Positions 1 to 4,648 of a stretch of 5,448 nucleotides of DNA are shown piece by piece. Both the position numbers and the translations under genes were made by a program. Position 1 is the stretch's first letter. Each line of letters begins with the position of its first letter. The notes under the pieces are model-generated. The model searched no databases and had not been told where the DNA came from. It saw only the letters and a program-made list of their open reading frames with translations. This DNA is from Halanaerobiales bacterium (GTDB taxonomy: Bacteria > Bacillota_F > Halanaerobiia > DY22613): the NCBI GenBank assembly GCA_023128035.1, contig JAGMES010000243.1, forward strand, positions 1 to 5,448, written 5' to 3'.

Positions 1-20
1 GTAAGCGTCAAATACTTCCC
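1..20 (+). repeat. IS66 left terminal inverted repeat
   Basis: GTAAGCGTCAAATACTTCCC matches the reverse complement of positions 2521-2540 at 16 of 20 bases without gaps. The GTAAGCG start is typical of IS66-family ends. Confidence 0.93.
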
Positions 21-23
21 ACA

Positions 24-52
24 TTTTAAATCAATTAAAATTTAGATACAAT
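24..52 (+). promoter_or_regulatory. Candidate tnpA promoter
   Basis: A -10-like TACAAT at 47-52 (5 of 6 consensus bases) is preceded, after a 17-bp spacer, by a weak -35-like TTTTAA at 24-29 (3 of 6). Transcription would begin near 59, ahead of the GGGAGG ribosome binding site at 75-80. The -10 overlaps the in-frame ATG at 51, which argues against that codon as the tnpA start. The call rests on consensus matching only. Confidence 0.4.
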
Positions 53-89
53 GGTCTTAAATGATTTAAAAAAAGGGAGGCTATTACTA

Positions 90-425
90 ATGGATAGAGT
101 AATCAAGGAACAGTGGAAACAACGTATTGCTGATTATAAAAGTAGTGGGCAAACAGGAAAAGTCTGGTGTGAAGCCAATAACCTAAATATAAATACTTTA
201 AGGTATTATACTAGTAAGTTTAATAATGAAAATAGATCCACCATAGAAACAAGTAAAACAGAGACTCCAACAAAATGGGTACAAGTAGATGCTTCTATTC
301 CTGAACAAGAAATTAAAGACACAGCTTTAGTTATTTCTATTGGTAAAGCATCCATTAAAGTGAATCCTAATTTTGATCCTGAATTTCTTAAAGAAGTAGT
401 AAGGACGATATCTTCTGTATGTTGA
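90..425 (+). CDS. tnpA: IS66 accessory protein TnpA (HTH)
   Basis: This 111-residue protein is the first gene of the IS66 operon. Family knowledge: TnpA is a small helix-turn-helix protein needed with TnpB and TnpC for IS66 transposition, although its exact role is unsettled. The N-terminal half (about residues 5-45: Q-W, then a G-Q-T-G-K-V-W-C-E-A-N-N-L turn and T-L-R-Y-Y) reads as an HTH of the kind that finds a target through a W-C pair. The C-terminal part has the family pattern K-W-V-Q-V, then V-I-S-I-G-K and a closing F-L-K-E-V-V-R-T. The start at 90 is chosen because GGGAGG (75-80) sits 9 bases ahead of it. The upstream in-frame ATG at 51 has no such site. The last codons overlap the tnpB start in ATGTTGA (419-425), which suggests translational coupling. 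Confidence 0.92.
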   Translation: MDRVIKEQWKQRIADYKSSGQTGKVWCEANNLNINTLRYYTSKFNNENRSTIETSKTETPTKWVQVDASIPEQEIKDTALVISIGKASIKVNPNFDPEFLKEVVRTISSVC

Positions 426-775
426 AAAACATTAAAACATACAATGTTTATTTGGCATGTGGAGTTACTGACTTACGAAAATCTATTGATGGTCTTGCAA
501 TTCTTGTACAGGAAAGCTTTGAACTGGATCCATTTTCAAAATGCTTATTTGTATTTTGTAATCGTAATAAAGATAAAATCAAAATTTTGCAATGGGATAA
601 TAATGGATTTTGGCTTTATTACAAACGTCTTGAAAAAGGGGTATTTAAATGGCCATCTGCAGCCAATGGTAAAACATTAAATGTTGATGAACGCCAACTC
701 AGATGGCTGTTAGATGGTCTTACATTAGAACAAATTGGAGCACATAAACCAGTTGATGAAAGAATAATTATATGA
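419..775 (+). CDS. tnpB: IS66 Orf2-like accessory protein TnpB
   Basis: This 118-residue protein has the usual length for the IS66 Orf2 family (unrelated to the IS200/IS605 TnpB nuclease). Diagnostic stretches are the near-start V-Y-L-A-C-G-V-T-D-L-R-K-S-I-D-G-L segment, the F-V-F-C-N-R-N-K-D-K-I-K-I-L-Q-W-D block in the middle, and G-F-W-L-Y-Y-K-R-L-E-K-G-F-W-P-like residues after it. Family knowledge: TnpB is required for efficient IS66 transposition, but its biochemical activity is not established. The ATG at 419 overlaps the tnpA stop (ATG at 419-421, TGA at 423-425), so the two are very likely translated in a coupled manner. No frameshift or internal stop is seen. A 118-bp gap with a strong palindrome separates it from tnpC. 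Confidence 0.95.
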   Translation: MLKNIKTYNVYLACGVTDLRKSIDGLAILVQESFELDPFSKCLFVFCNRNKDKIKILQWDNNGFWLYYKRLEKGVFKWPSAANGKTLNVDERQLRWLLDGLTLEQIGAHKPVDERIII

Positions 776-810
776 AATATAGTAAAGTACTCTTGATAAA
801 ACATTTTTAT

Positions 811-852
811 AAATGATGAAAAATCTTAAAAATTTAAGAAATTTCATCATTT
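811..852 (+). other. AT-rich 42-bp near-palindrome in tnpB-tnpC gap
   Basis: Arms 811-830 and 833-852 are inverted copies with 18 of 20 positions pairing and a 2-base centre. The outer part is AAATGATGAAA against TTTCATCATTT and the inner part CTTAAA against TTTAAG. A T-rich stretch follows (851-855 and 862-866). It resembles a weak intrinsic terminator or attenuator, but the stem is nearly all A-T pairs. The motif ATGATGAAAAAT in its left arm (813-824) is repeated exactly at the likely tnpC start (894-905), so the right arm could pair with either copy. Confidence 0.6.
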
Positions 853-893
853 TTTACTATCTTTTTAAGCTTAAATATGTTATAATAATTATT

Positions 894-2492
894 ATGATGA
901 AAAATAAAATCAGCAATGATAAAAAGAGCAAAAATACAACTGAAAATACATTAGAAAACCTCCAAGACAAATGCTTAATGCAGGAGCAGCAAATAGAAGA
1001 TCTCACTGCAAAACTTAATTGGTATGAGGAGCAATTTAAACTAAACAAGCAAAAACGTTTTGGAGCATCTAGTGAAAAAACAGCTATTGATCAAACATCT
1101 TTATTTAATGAAGCAGAACAGGAAGCTGATGTTAAAATACCAGAGCCTGATCTTGTTGAAATTACTTACAAACGCCGTAAAAAAGTAGGTAAAAAGGATA
1201 AGATGCTTGAAGAACTTCCAGTTGAAGTAGTTGAATATCGTTTATCAGAAAAGGAACAAGTATGTTCTAAGTGTAGTGAAAACCTTCACGAAATGAGTAA
1301 GGAAGTTAGACGTGAACTTAAAATTATTCCTGCTCAAGTAAAAGTAGTAGAACATGTACGTTATATTTATGCCTGTCGCAACTGTGAGAAAAATGATATT
1401 ACAACTCCAATAGTTACTGCTAAAATGCCAGCACCAGTATTACCTGGAAGCTTTGTATCACCTTCTTTGATGGCTTATGTTATGCATCAAAAATATGGAC
1501 TGGCATTACCGCTTTATCGTCAAGAACAACAGTTTAAAAACTTTGGGCTTGATTTGTCGCGCCAAACATTAGCTAACTGGATGATTCATGGTTCAAATGA
1601 TTGGTTGTCTATTATATATAATAGAATGCATGAACACTTAATTAAAGAAGATATCCTCCATGCGGATGAGACAACATTGCAAGTGCTTCATGAAAAAGAT
1701 AGAAAAGCCACAAGCAAGTCTTATATGTGGTTATTCATGACAGGACATACGAGTCCTAAAATAATTTTATATGATTATCAAACTACAAGGGCGAGCAAAC
1801 ATCCATGTAAATTTTTAAATGATTTTAAAGGTTATATACATACTGATGGTTATTCAGGATATAATAATATCCCAAATGTAACCATAGTAGGATGTTGGGC
1901 TCATGCCAGACGAAAATTTAATGATGCTATGAGTGCAATACCAGATAAAACCAGTAAAACGTCCTTTGTATCTAAGGAAGGTTTAGACTATTGCAATAAG
2001 CTATTTGAGCTTGAACGTAAACTTGCTCATATAACAAGTGAAGAACGTTATAAGAAGCGTTTAGAACAAAGTAAACCTGTTCTTGATGTTTTTTTGGTAT
2101 GGCTAAATTCTAAAAGTAAGCAGGTGTTACCAAAGAGCGCATTAGGAAAAGCAATAACTTATTGCAAAAATCAGTGGAATAAACTAGAAGCATTTCTCTT
2201 AGATGGACGACTGGAAATAAGTAATAATCGTGGCGAAAAAGTAATTAAGCCTTTTGTAATAGGGCGTAAAAATTGGCTCTTTTCAAATACACCAAAAGGT
2301 GCAACAGCAAGTGCAGTTATTTACAGTATAATTGAAACTGCAAAAGCAAATGATTTAAATCCATTTTATTACTTGACATATTTATTCGAGCAATTACCTA
2401 ACATAGATACTACTAATTTAGAATTGCTGGATACTTATCTTCCCTGGTCAACAAGTTTACCAAACAGTTGTAGAAAACCTCATAATAAATAA
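894..2492 (+). CDS. tnpC: IS66 transposase TnpC (DDE)
   Basis: This is the IS66 catalytic transposase, 532 residues from the start chosen here, which is normal for the family. Order of parts: an N-terminal coiled-coil-like, leucine/glutamine-rich segment (about 18-55) ending in K-Q-K-R-F-G-A-S-S-E-K, the conserved IS66 motif; a zinc-finger region with C124-x2-C127 and C161-x2-C164; the DDE core with D258 (H-A-D-E-T), D318 (H-T-D-G-Y-S-G-Y) and E448 (N-N-R-G-E-K, followed by I-K-P-F-V-I-G-R-K-N-W-L-F-S); and the short IS66 C-terminal domain (S-I-I-E-T-A-K-A-N-x-L-x-P and L-P-W). All catalytic residues are present, so it is probably active. The frame extends up to an ATG at 813, but that would put the palindrome of 811-852 inside the gene and add a poor, hydrophobic 27-residue tail. 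ATG 894 (or 897) is preferred although neither has a clear Shine-Dalgarno sequence. Confidence 0.95.
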   Translation: MMKNKISNDKKSKNTTENTLENLQDKCLMQEQQIEDLTAKLNWYEEQFKLNKQKRFGASSEKTAIDQTSLFNEAEQEADVKIPEPDLVEITYKRRKKVGKKDKMLEELPVEVVEYRLSEKEQVCSKCSENLHEMSKEVRRELKIIPAQVKVVEHVRYIYACRNCEKNDITTPIVTAKMPAPVLPGSFVSPSLMAYVMHQKYGLALPLYRQEQQFKNFGLDLSRQTLANWMIHGSNDWLSIIYNRMHEHLIKEDILHADETTLQVLHEKDRKATSKSYMWLFMTGHTSPKIILYDYQTTRASKHPCKFLNDFKGYIHTDGYSGYNNIPNVTIVGCWAHARRKFNDAMSAIPDKTSKTSFVSKEGLDYCNKLFELERKLAHITSEERYKKRLEQSKPVLDVFLVWLNSKSKQVLPKSALGKAITYCKNQWNKLEAFLLDGRLEISNNRGEKVIKPFVIGRKNWLFSNTPKGATASAVIYSIIETAKANDLNPFYYLTYLFEQLPNIDTTNLELLDTYLPWSTSLPNSCRKPHNK

Positions 2493-2496
2493 TACC

Positions 2497-2531
2497 ATAG
2501 CCCCTACCTTATTTAAAGGTGGGGGCTATTT
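2497..2531 (+). terminator. Intrinsic terminator of the IS66 operon, overlapping the right end
   Basis: ATAGCCCCTACCTT (2497-2510) pairs with AAGGTGGGGGCTAT (2516-2529) through 14 pairs, one of them G-U, around a 5-base loop, and two T residues follow directly. It begins 4 bases after the tnpC stop. Its right arm is also the inner part of the right inverted repeat, so the element ends transcription at its own boundary. The short T-tract makes it a somewhat weak terminator in the plus direction. Confidence 0.75.
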
Positions 2532-2540
2532 GACGGTTAC
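2521..2540 (-). repeat. IS66 right terminal inverted repeat
   Basis: The reverse complement, GTAACCGTCAAATAGCCCCC, matches the left end at 16 of 20 positions. The element ends at base 2540. Confidence 0.93.
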
Positions 2541-2551
2541 TTTTAATCGCA

Positions 2552-2610
2552 CTCACATACCATATATAATACTGAAACCGCCTAATTCAGTACTATATAT
2601 GGTATGTGAG
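2552..2610. repeat. 59-bp near-perfect palindrome beside the IS66 end
   Basis: Two 25-base arms (2552-2576 and 2586-2610) are inverted copies with 24 of 25 identical pairs. The one exception would be a G-U pair in RNA. The loop is 9 bases, ACCGCCTAA. The arms begin CTCACATACC and end GGTATGTGAG. There is no T-run on either side, so it is not a standard intrinsic terminator. It starts 11 bases beyond the IS66 right end and lies in host DNA. It could be a Rho-independent-like terminator for a former minus-strand operon, a small palindromic repeat element or a protein binding site. Nothing in the sequence decides among these. Confidence 0.85.
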
Positions 2611-2679
2611 CTCTTGTGCAACTACTTTTTGTGGGCTAATCACATTTATAATTAAGTATATTTTTGAAAGTGTTCTCAA
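2593..2679 (-). CDS. Doubtful 28-residue small ORF
   Basis: A TTG start (2679-2677) lies 6 bases behind a strong site, AAAGAGGTG (2694-2686), and opens 28 codons ending in TAG inside the 59-bp palindrome. The peptide begins M-R-T-L-S-K-I-Y-L-I-I-N-V-I and ends A-Q-E-L-T-Y-H-I, with a mildly hydrophobic front and a polar tail. I do not recognise it. The ribosome binding site is the only positive evidence. The TTG start and short length make a chance frame quite possible. It would be read in the same direction as the toxin-immunity genes to the right, and the ISL3 element has landed 75 bases upstream of its start. Confidence 0.25.
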   Translation of the reverse strand: MRTLSKIYLIINVISPQKVVAQELTYHI

Positions 2680-2746
2680 AATATTCACCTCTTTAATTAA
2701 AAATCCTTAGTTCTATACAAAATTCATAAAGATTAAGGTACAACTA

Positions 2747-2754
2747 ATTAATTT
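2747..2754 (+). repeat. Target-site duplication of the ISL3 element, left copy
   Basis: ATTAATTT immediately precedes the ISL3 left end and is repeated exactly after its right end (4177-4184). Eight bases is the usual duplication length for this family. Confidence 0.92.
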
Positions 2755-2777
2755 GGGTGTATAATTAATGTTGTGAA
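2755..2777 (+). repeat. ISL3 left terminal inverted repeat
   Basis: The match to the right end is 15 of 23 bases: GG-T-T at the tip and AATGTTGTGAA in the inner part. The mismatched positions 7-12 include most of a consensus TATAAT box (2760-2765). Confidence 0.88.
2760..2765 (+). promoter_or_regulatory. Inward -10 box in ISL3 left end
   Basis: TATAAT is a perfect -10 hexamer, 5 bases inside the element tip and pointing at the transposase. In the present insertion the only -35 at a 17-bp spacing is a 3-of-6 match in the flank, GGTACA (2737-2742). In a circular form the right-end TTGACG would lie upstream instead. Confidence 0.55.
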
Positions 2778-2804
2778 GAAAAATTTGTCAGCAAAATAAA
2801 AAAG

Positions 2805-2870
2805 GCATTTGCTAAACTCGTTGAATGAATAAGTACCACCAAATCCAACGCTAAGGAGTCTAGCAAATGC
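2805..2870 (+). promoter_or_regulatory. Inverted repeat that can hide the ISL3 transposase start
   Basis: GCATTTGCTA (2805-2814) is an exact inverted copy of TAGCAAATGC (2861-2870), which contains the start codon ATG at 2867. Just inside, ACTC (2816-2819) can pair with GAGT (2856-2859), which includes part of the Shine-Dalgarno AAGGAG (2853-2858), and GTTG (2820-2823) with CAAC (2846-2849). An RNA that contains both arms would mask the ribosome binding site and start codon. Confidence 0.6.
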
Positions 2871-4063
2871 ATAATGATCATATCACAATGCTGCTTGATT
2901 TACCAGACCTAATTATAATGGATTGTGTTCAACAGGAGGATAAGTACATTTTTATTGTTAAAGCCAAAGATGAATCTGCTATATGCCCTGATTGTGGTAC
3001 TCATACTGACAAAGTTCATGATAGAAGATGGCAAAATATCAAAGACCAACCTATTCGGGATATGAAAGTCATTCTCCGTTTAGATAAGAAGAGATATAGA
3101 TGCCCTAATTGCTCTAAAAGAGGCTTCTTCCAAAGCTACGATAACATAGATCAGTATGCACGTAAAACCAAGCGATATGAAAAGTACTTGGCAGACCAGG
3201 CTATCAGTAGAGATTATTCCAGAGTAGCGAGAGAAAACAATCTAAGCTACACCTCCATTGAGAACGCTGTTAGAAAACATATTGATCCTATTATAGAATC
3301 CTGGACTTCACAGGTTGGTGATTTAGAAGTCATTAGCATTGATGAGTTTGCCGTTCTGAAATATCATAAGTATGCGGTCGCCATTACTGATCCAAAGAGA
3401 AAAGTGATCATCGACATACTACCGACTCGAAAGAAGGAAGATCTGATTGCCTATTTTAAAAAATGGCCAGTGGAGCAATTGAAAAAAATCAAAGTGTTTT
3501 CCATGGATATGTGGAAACCATACAAAGCAGTAGCAGACAGTATATTTCCAAATGCTGAAATAGTTGTAGATAAATTTCATCTAGTCGCTCAGATGAATAA
3601 AGCACTTGATGAAACCCGACAGCAAGTTCAAAATCAGATGGATAAGTCAACAAGAACAAAGTTTTACAAGAGTCGCATGTTGATGAAGAAGCGCGGTGAA
3701 GACTTAACCGATAAAGAGCATCAACGATTATTATATCTCTTTGAATTAAGTCCAACTTTGGAGAGAGTTTGGGAGCTTAAAGAAGAGTTCAGAGACTTCT
3801 TGCAACTGGAAGATATAAATGAAGCTACAGATGCTCTGAGAAGATGGTATCAAAGGGTTTCAGAGAGCAAAATAACTTTCTTCATGAAAGCTAAAAGAAC
3901 CATTAAATCATGGGAAGAGAAAATCCTGAATTACTTCAACAACAAGGTTACTAATGGATTTGCAGAAGGGATAAATAACAAGATCAAGTTGATTAAAAGA
4001 ATAGGCTATGGAGTCCCGAACATTAAAAATCTCAGAAGAAGAATATTTCATGCCATGCTATAA
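2867..4063 (+). CDS. tnp: ISL3-family transposase (DDE)
   Basis: This 398-residue protein is a full-length ISL3-type transposase, which carries out DNA cleavage and strand transfer at the element ends. It opens with the ISL3 zinc-binding region, C40-P-D-C43 and C79-P-N-C82, followed by an HTH-like stretch (about 108-135, D-Y-S-R-V-A-R-E-N-N-L-S-Y-T-S-I). The catalytic core has D159 (I-S-I-D-E-F-A), D214 (F-S-M-D-M-W-K-P-Y) and E367 (N-G-F-A-E-G-I-N-N-K-I-K). The motif V-D-K-F-H-L-V is also typical of the family. No stops or frameshifts are seen. The start at 2867 is supported by AAGGAG (2853-2858) 8 bases upstream. The start region is folded into an inverted repeat, which probably limits translation. 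The right inverted repeat lies about 90 bases after the stop, and I see no intrinsic terminator between them. Confidence 0.96.
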   Translation: MHNDHITMLLDLPDLIIMDCVQQEDKYIFIVKAKDESAICPDCGTHTDKVHDRRWQNIKDQPIRDMKVILRLDKKRYRCPNCSKRGFFQSYDNIDQYARKTKRYEKYLADQAISRDYSRVARENNLSYTSIENAVRKHIDPIIESWTSQVGDLEVISIDEFAVLKYHKYAVAITDPKRKVIIDILPTRKKEDLIAYFKKWPVEQLKKIKVFSMDMWKPYKAVADSIFPNAEIVVDKFHLVAQMNKALDETRQQVQNQMDKSTRTKFYKSRMLMKKRGEDLTDKEHQRLLYLFELSPTLERVWELKEEFRDFLQLEDINEATDALRRWYQRVSESKITFFMKAKRTIKSWEEKILNYFNNKVTNGFAEGINNKIKLIKRIGYGVPNIKNLRRRIFHAML

Positions 4064-4153
4064 CCTGCGTGATGAAATATCTAGAATTAAGGCGTATGAT
4101 TAAGTATTCATTTGAAAAGGGCAAATAACATAGTTTAATGGAGTTAAGTTGTT

Positions 4154-4176
4154 TTCACAACATTTGACGGAGAGCC
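4154..4176 (-). repeat. ISL3 right terminal inverted repeat
   Basis: Read inward from 4176 this is GGCTCTCCGTCAAATGTTGTGAA, which matches the left end at 15 of 23 positions. A small hairpin, GTTGT-TTTC-ACAAC, overlaps its inner edge. Confidence 0.9.
4164..4169 (+). promoter_or_regulatory. Outward -35 box in ISL3 right end
   Basis: TTGACG matches the -35 consensus at 5 of 6 bases and points out of the element. It ends 7 bases before the tip. No convincing -10 lies 16-18 bases downstream in the current flank, so it is probably silent here, but it could pair with the left-end TATAAT when the ends are joined. Confidence 0.5.
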
Positions 4177-4184
4177 ATTAATTT
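4177..4184 (+). repeat. Target-site duplication of the ISL3 element, right copy
   Basis: ATTAATTT is identical to 2747-2754 and directly adjoins the element's last base. Confidence 0.92.
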
Positions 4185-4197
4185 TTATCAAGATTTT

Positions 4198-4434
4198 TTA
4201 ATGCTGCGGTTTCCTCTTTTCTTTTTTAAGTAAAAAACATTGTAGAATAAATGCTTGTATAAATCCAAATGAAATTGCTTCCACTATTTCATTTGATAAA
4301 TAAGATTTAGTAAACATTCTGCCTCCCAAAAGTAATATAATACCTATTATTAAATTTAATACTTTAAATCTAATGTTCACTGCTATTAACAAAGCTAGCA
4401 GTGCAACTATTATTTTAATAAATGATACTAACAC
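4198..4434 (-). CDS. Small three-helix membrane protein, possible orphan immunity protein
   Basis: This 78-residue hydrophobic protein is not assigned to a family I recognise. Three likely membrane segments are visible: about 3-19 (V-S-F-I-K-I-I-V-A-L-L-A-L-L), 25-38 (V-L-N-L-I-I-G-I-I-L-L-L-G-G) and 50-69 (A-I-S-F-G-F-I-Q-A-F-I-L-Q-C-F), with a basic tail K-K-E-K-R-K-P-Q-H. The GTG at 4434 is chosen because GGAG (4448-4445) lies 10 bases upstream. A GTG at 4443 is also in frame (81 residues), but that site would then sit almost on top of it. The gene follows a toxin-immunity pair on the same strand, and small membrane proteins of this kind are common as immunity genes in Rhs arrays. That role is an inference from position and topology. 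It ends 14 bases before the ISL3 target duplication. Confidence 0.6.
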   Translation of the reverse strand: MLVSFIKIIVALLALLIAVNIRFKVLNLIIGIILLLGGRMFTKSYLSNEIVEAISFGFIQAFILQCFLLKKEKRKPQH

Positions 4435-4443
4435 TATTTTCAC

Positions 4444-4648
4444 TCTCCAAAATTGATATCTTCGATTTTCATCGAGGTGTAATCATCCTCACCATACAAC
4501 TAATCTGTTATGCTCCTTATCATAGAGATTTGTGGGTGAGAACTACTTATCTCTATAATAAGGAGTTTTTTGTTTATTTTCAGTAAACTTAATAACTTAT
4601 TTACCTGACAAATTTAGAAAATATGTTTTTACAACGTAAGTGATAAAA
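4444..4648. other. Gap between the two membrane-protein genes
   Basis: No confident gene lies in these 205 bases. On the plus strand there is a small hairpin, CTTCGAT-TTTC-ATCGAGG (4460-4477), a strong terminator hairpin (4513-4571), and CTCACC (4488-4493), which can pair with GGTGAG in the terminator loop (4535-4540). On the minus strand a stop-free stretch (4499-4440) reads LYGEDDYTSMKIEDINFGE and ends in a TGA that overlaps the alternative GTG start at 4443 (GTGA). It may be a relic of a toxin C-terminus. No clear terminator follows the immunity gene on the minus strand. Confidence 0.5.
4513..4571 (+). terminator. Intrinsic terminator on the plus strand, against the flanking genes
   Basis: CTCCTTATCATAGAGAT (4513-4529) pairs with ATCTCTATAATAAGGAG (4549-4565) through 17 pairs, one of which is mismatched in DNA. 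The loop is 19 bases. Six T residues (4566-4571) and a further T-rich stretch follow. Read on the minus strand the hairpin has no T-run after it. It therefore acts in the plus direction, although every gene around it is on the minus strand, which implies a plus-strand transcript ending here. Confidence 0.75.

Larger units (their letters stand above)
1..2540 (+). mobile_element. Complete IS66-family insertion sequence
   Basis: This is a full IS66-type element of 2540 bp, the usual size for the family. It starts with GTAAGCGTCAAATA and ends with the inverted copy TATTTGACGGTTAC, matching the family's characteristic GTAAGCG-type ends. It carries the three standard genes in order, tnpA, tnpB and tnpC, all on the plus strand and all intact. 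IS66 elements normally make an 8-bp target duplication. The right flank begins TTTTAATC, but the left flank lies outside the window, so the duplication cannot be checked here. Position 1 coincides with the first base of the element, as expected if a contig was broken at a multicopy repeat. Confidence 0.95.
2755..4176 (+). mobile_element. Complete ISL3-family insertion sequence
   Basis: The element is 1422 bp long, with one full-length ISL3-type transposase gene. Its ends are fixed by an exact 8-bp direct duplication, ATTAATTT, on both sides. The right end, read inward as GGCTCTCCGTCAAATGTTGTGAA, is a typical ISL3-family terminus. The left end GGGTGTATAATTAATGTTGTGAA matches it at 15 of 23 positions without gaps, with an identical block AATGTTGTGAA and a divergent middle that holds promoter-like boxes. 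The intact gene and perfect duplication indicate a fairly recent insertion. Removing it and one duplication copy rejoins host DNA just downstream of the minus-strand membrane-protein gene that ends at 4198, so no recognised gene is interrupted. Confidence 0.95.

Noticed and set aside
813..893. Upstream extension of tnpC to the ATG at 813
   Set aside because: The extra 27 residues are encoded by the AT-rich palindrome and a poly-isoleucine run, have no ribosome binding site, and are outside the usual IS66 TnpC length. The family-like N-terminus begins after 894.
857..1048. Minus-strand open frame opposite tnpC
   Set aside because: It is low-complexity (isoleucine, phenylalanine and serine runs), lies wholly opposite the tnpC leader and start, and has no ribosome binding site.
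2530..2570. Outward hybrid promoter from the IS66 right end (TTGACG at 2530-2535 with TATAAT at 2565-2570)
   Set aside because: The spacing is 29 bp, far too long for a sigma-70-type promoter, and no better -10 occurs at 16-18 bp.
2541..2866. CRISPR array or tRNA/rRNA gene
   Set aside because: No regularly spaced direct repeats and no cloverleaf or rRNA-like sequence are visible here or elsewhere in the window.
3489..3755. Minus-strand open frame inside the ISL3 transposase
   Set aside because: It is fully antisense to the catalytic core of an intact transposase, with no start signals of its own.
1..4176. IS66 and ISL3 as the two ends of a composite transposon
   Set aside because: They belong to different families with unrelated ends. 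The ISL3 element has its own target duplication, and only 214 bp separate them, so they are independent insertions.
4485..4583. Plus-strand open frame running through the terminator hairpin
   Set aside because: It has no start codon after the upstream GAGGTG, and it crosses the terminator stem and T-run, so it is a chance open stretch.
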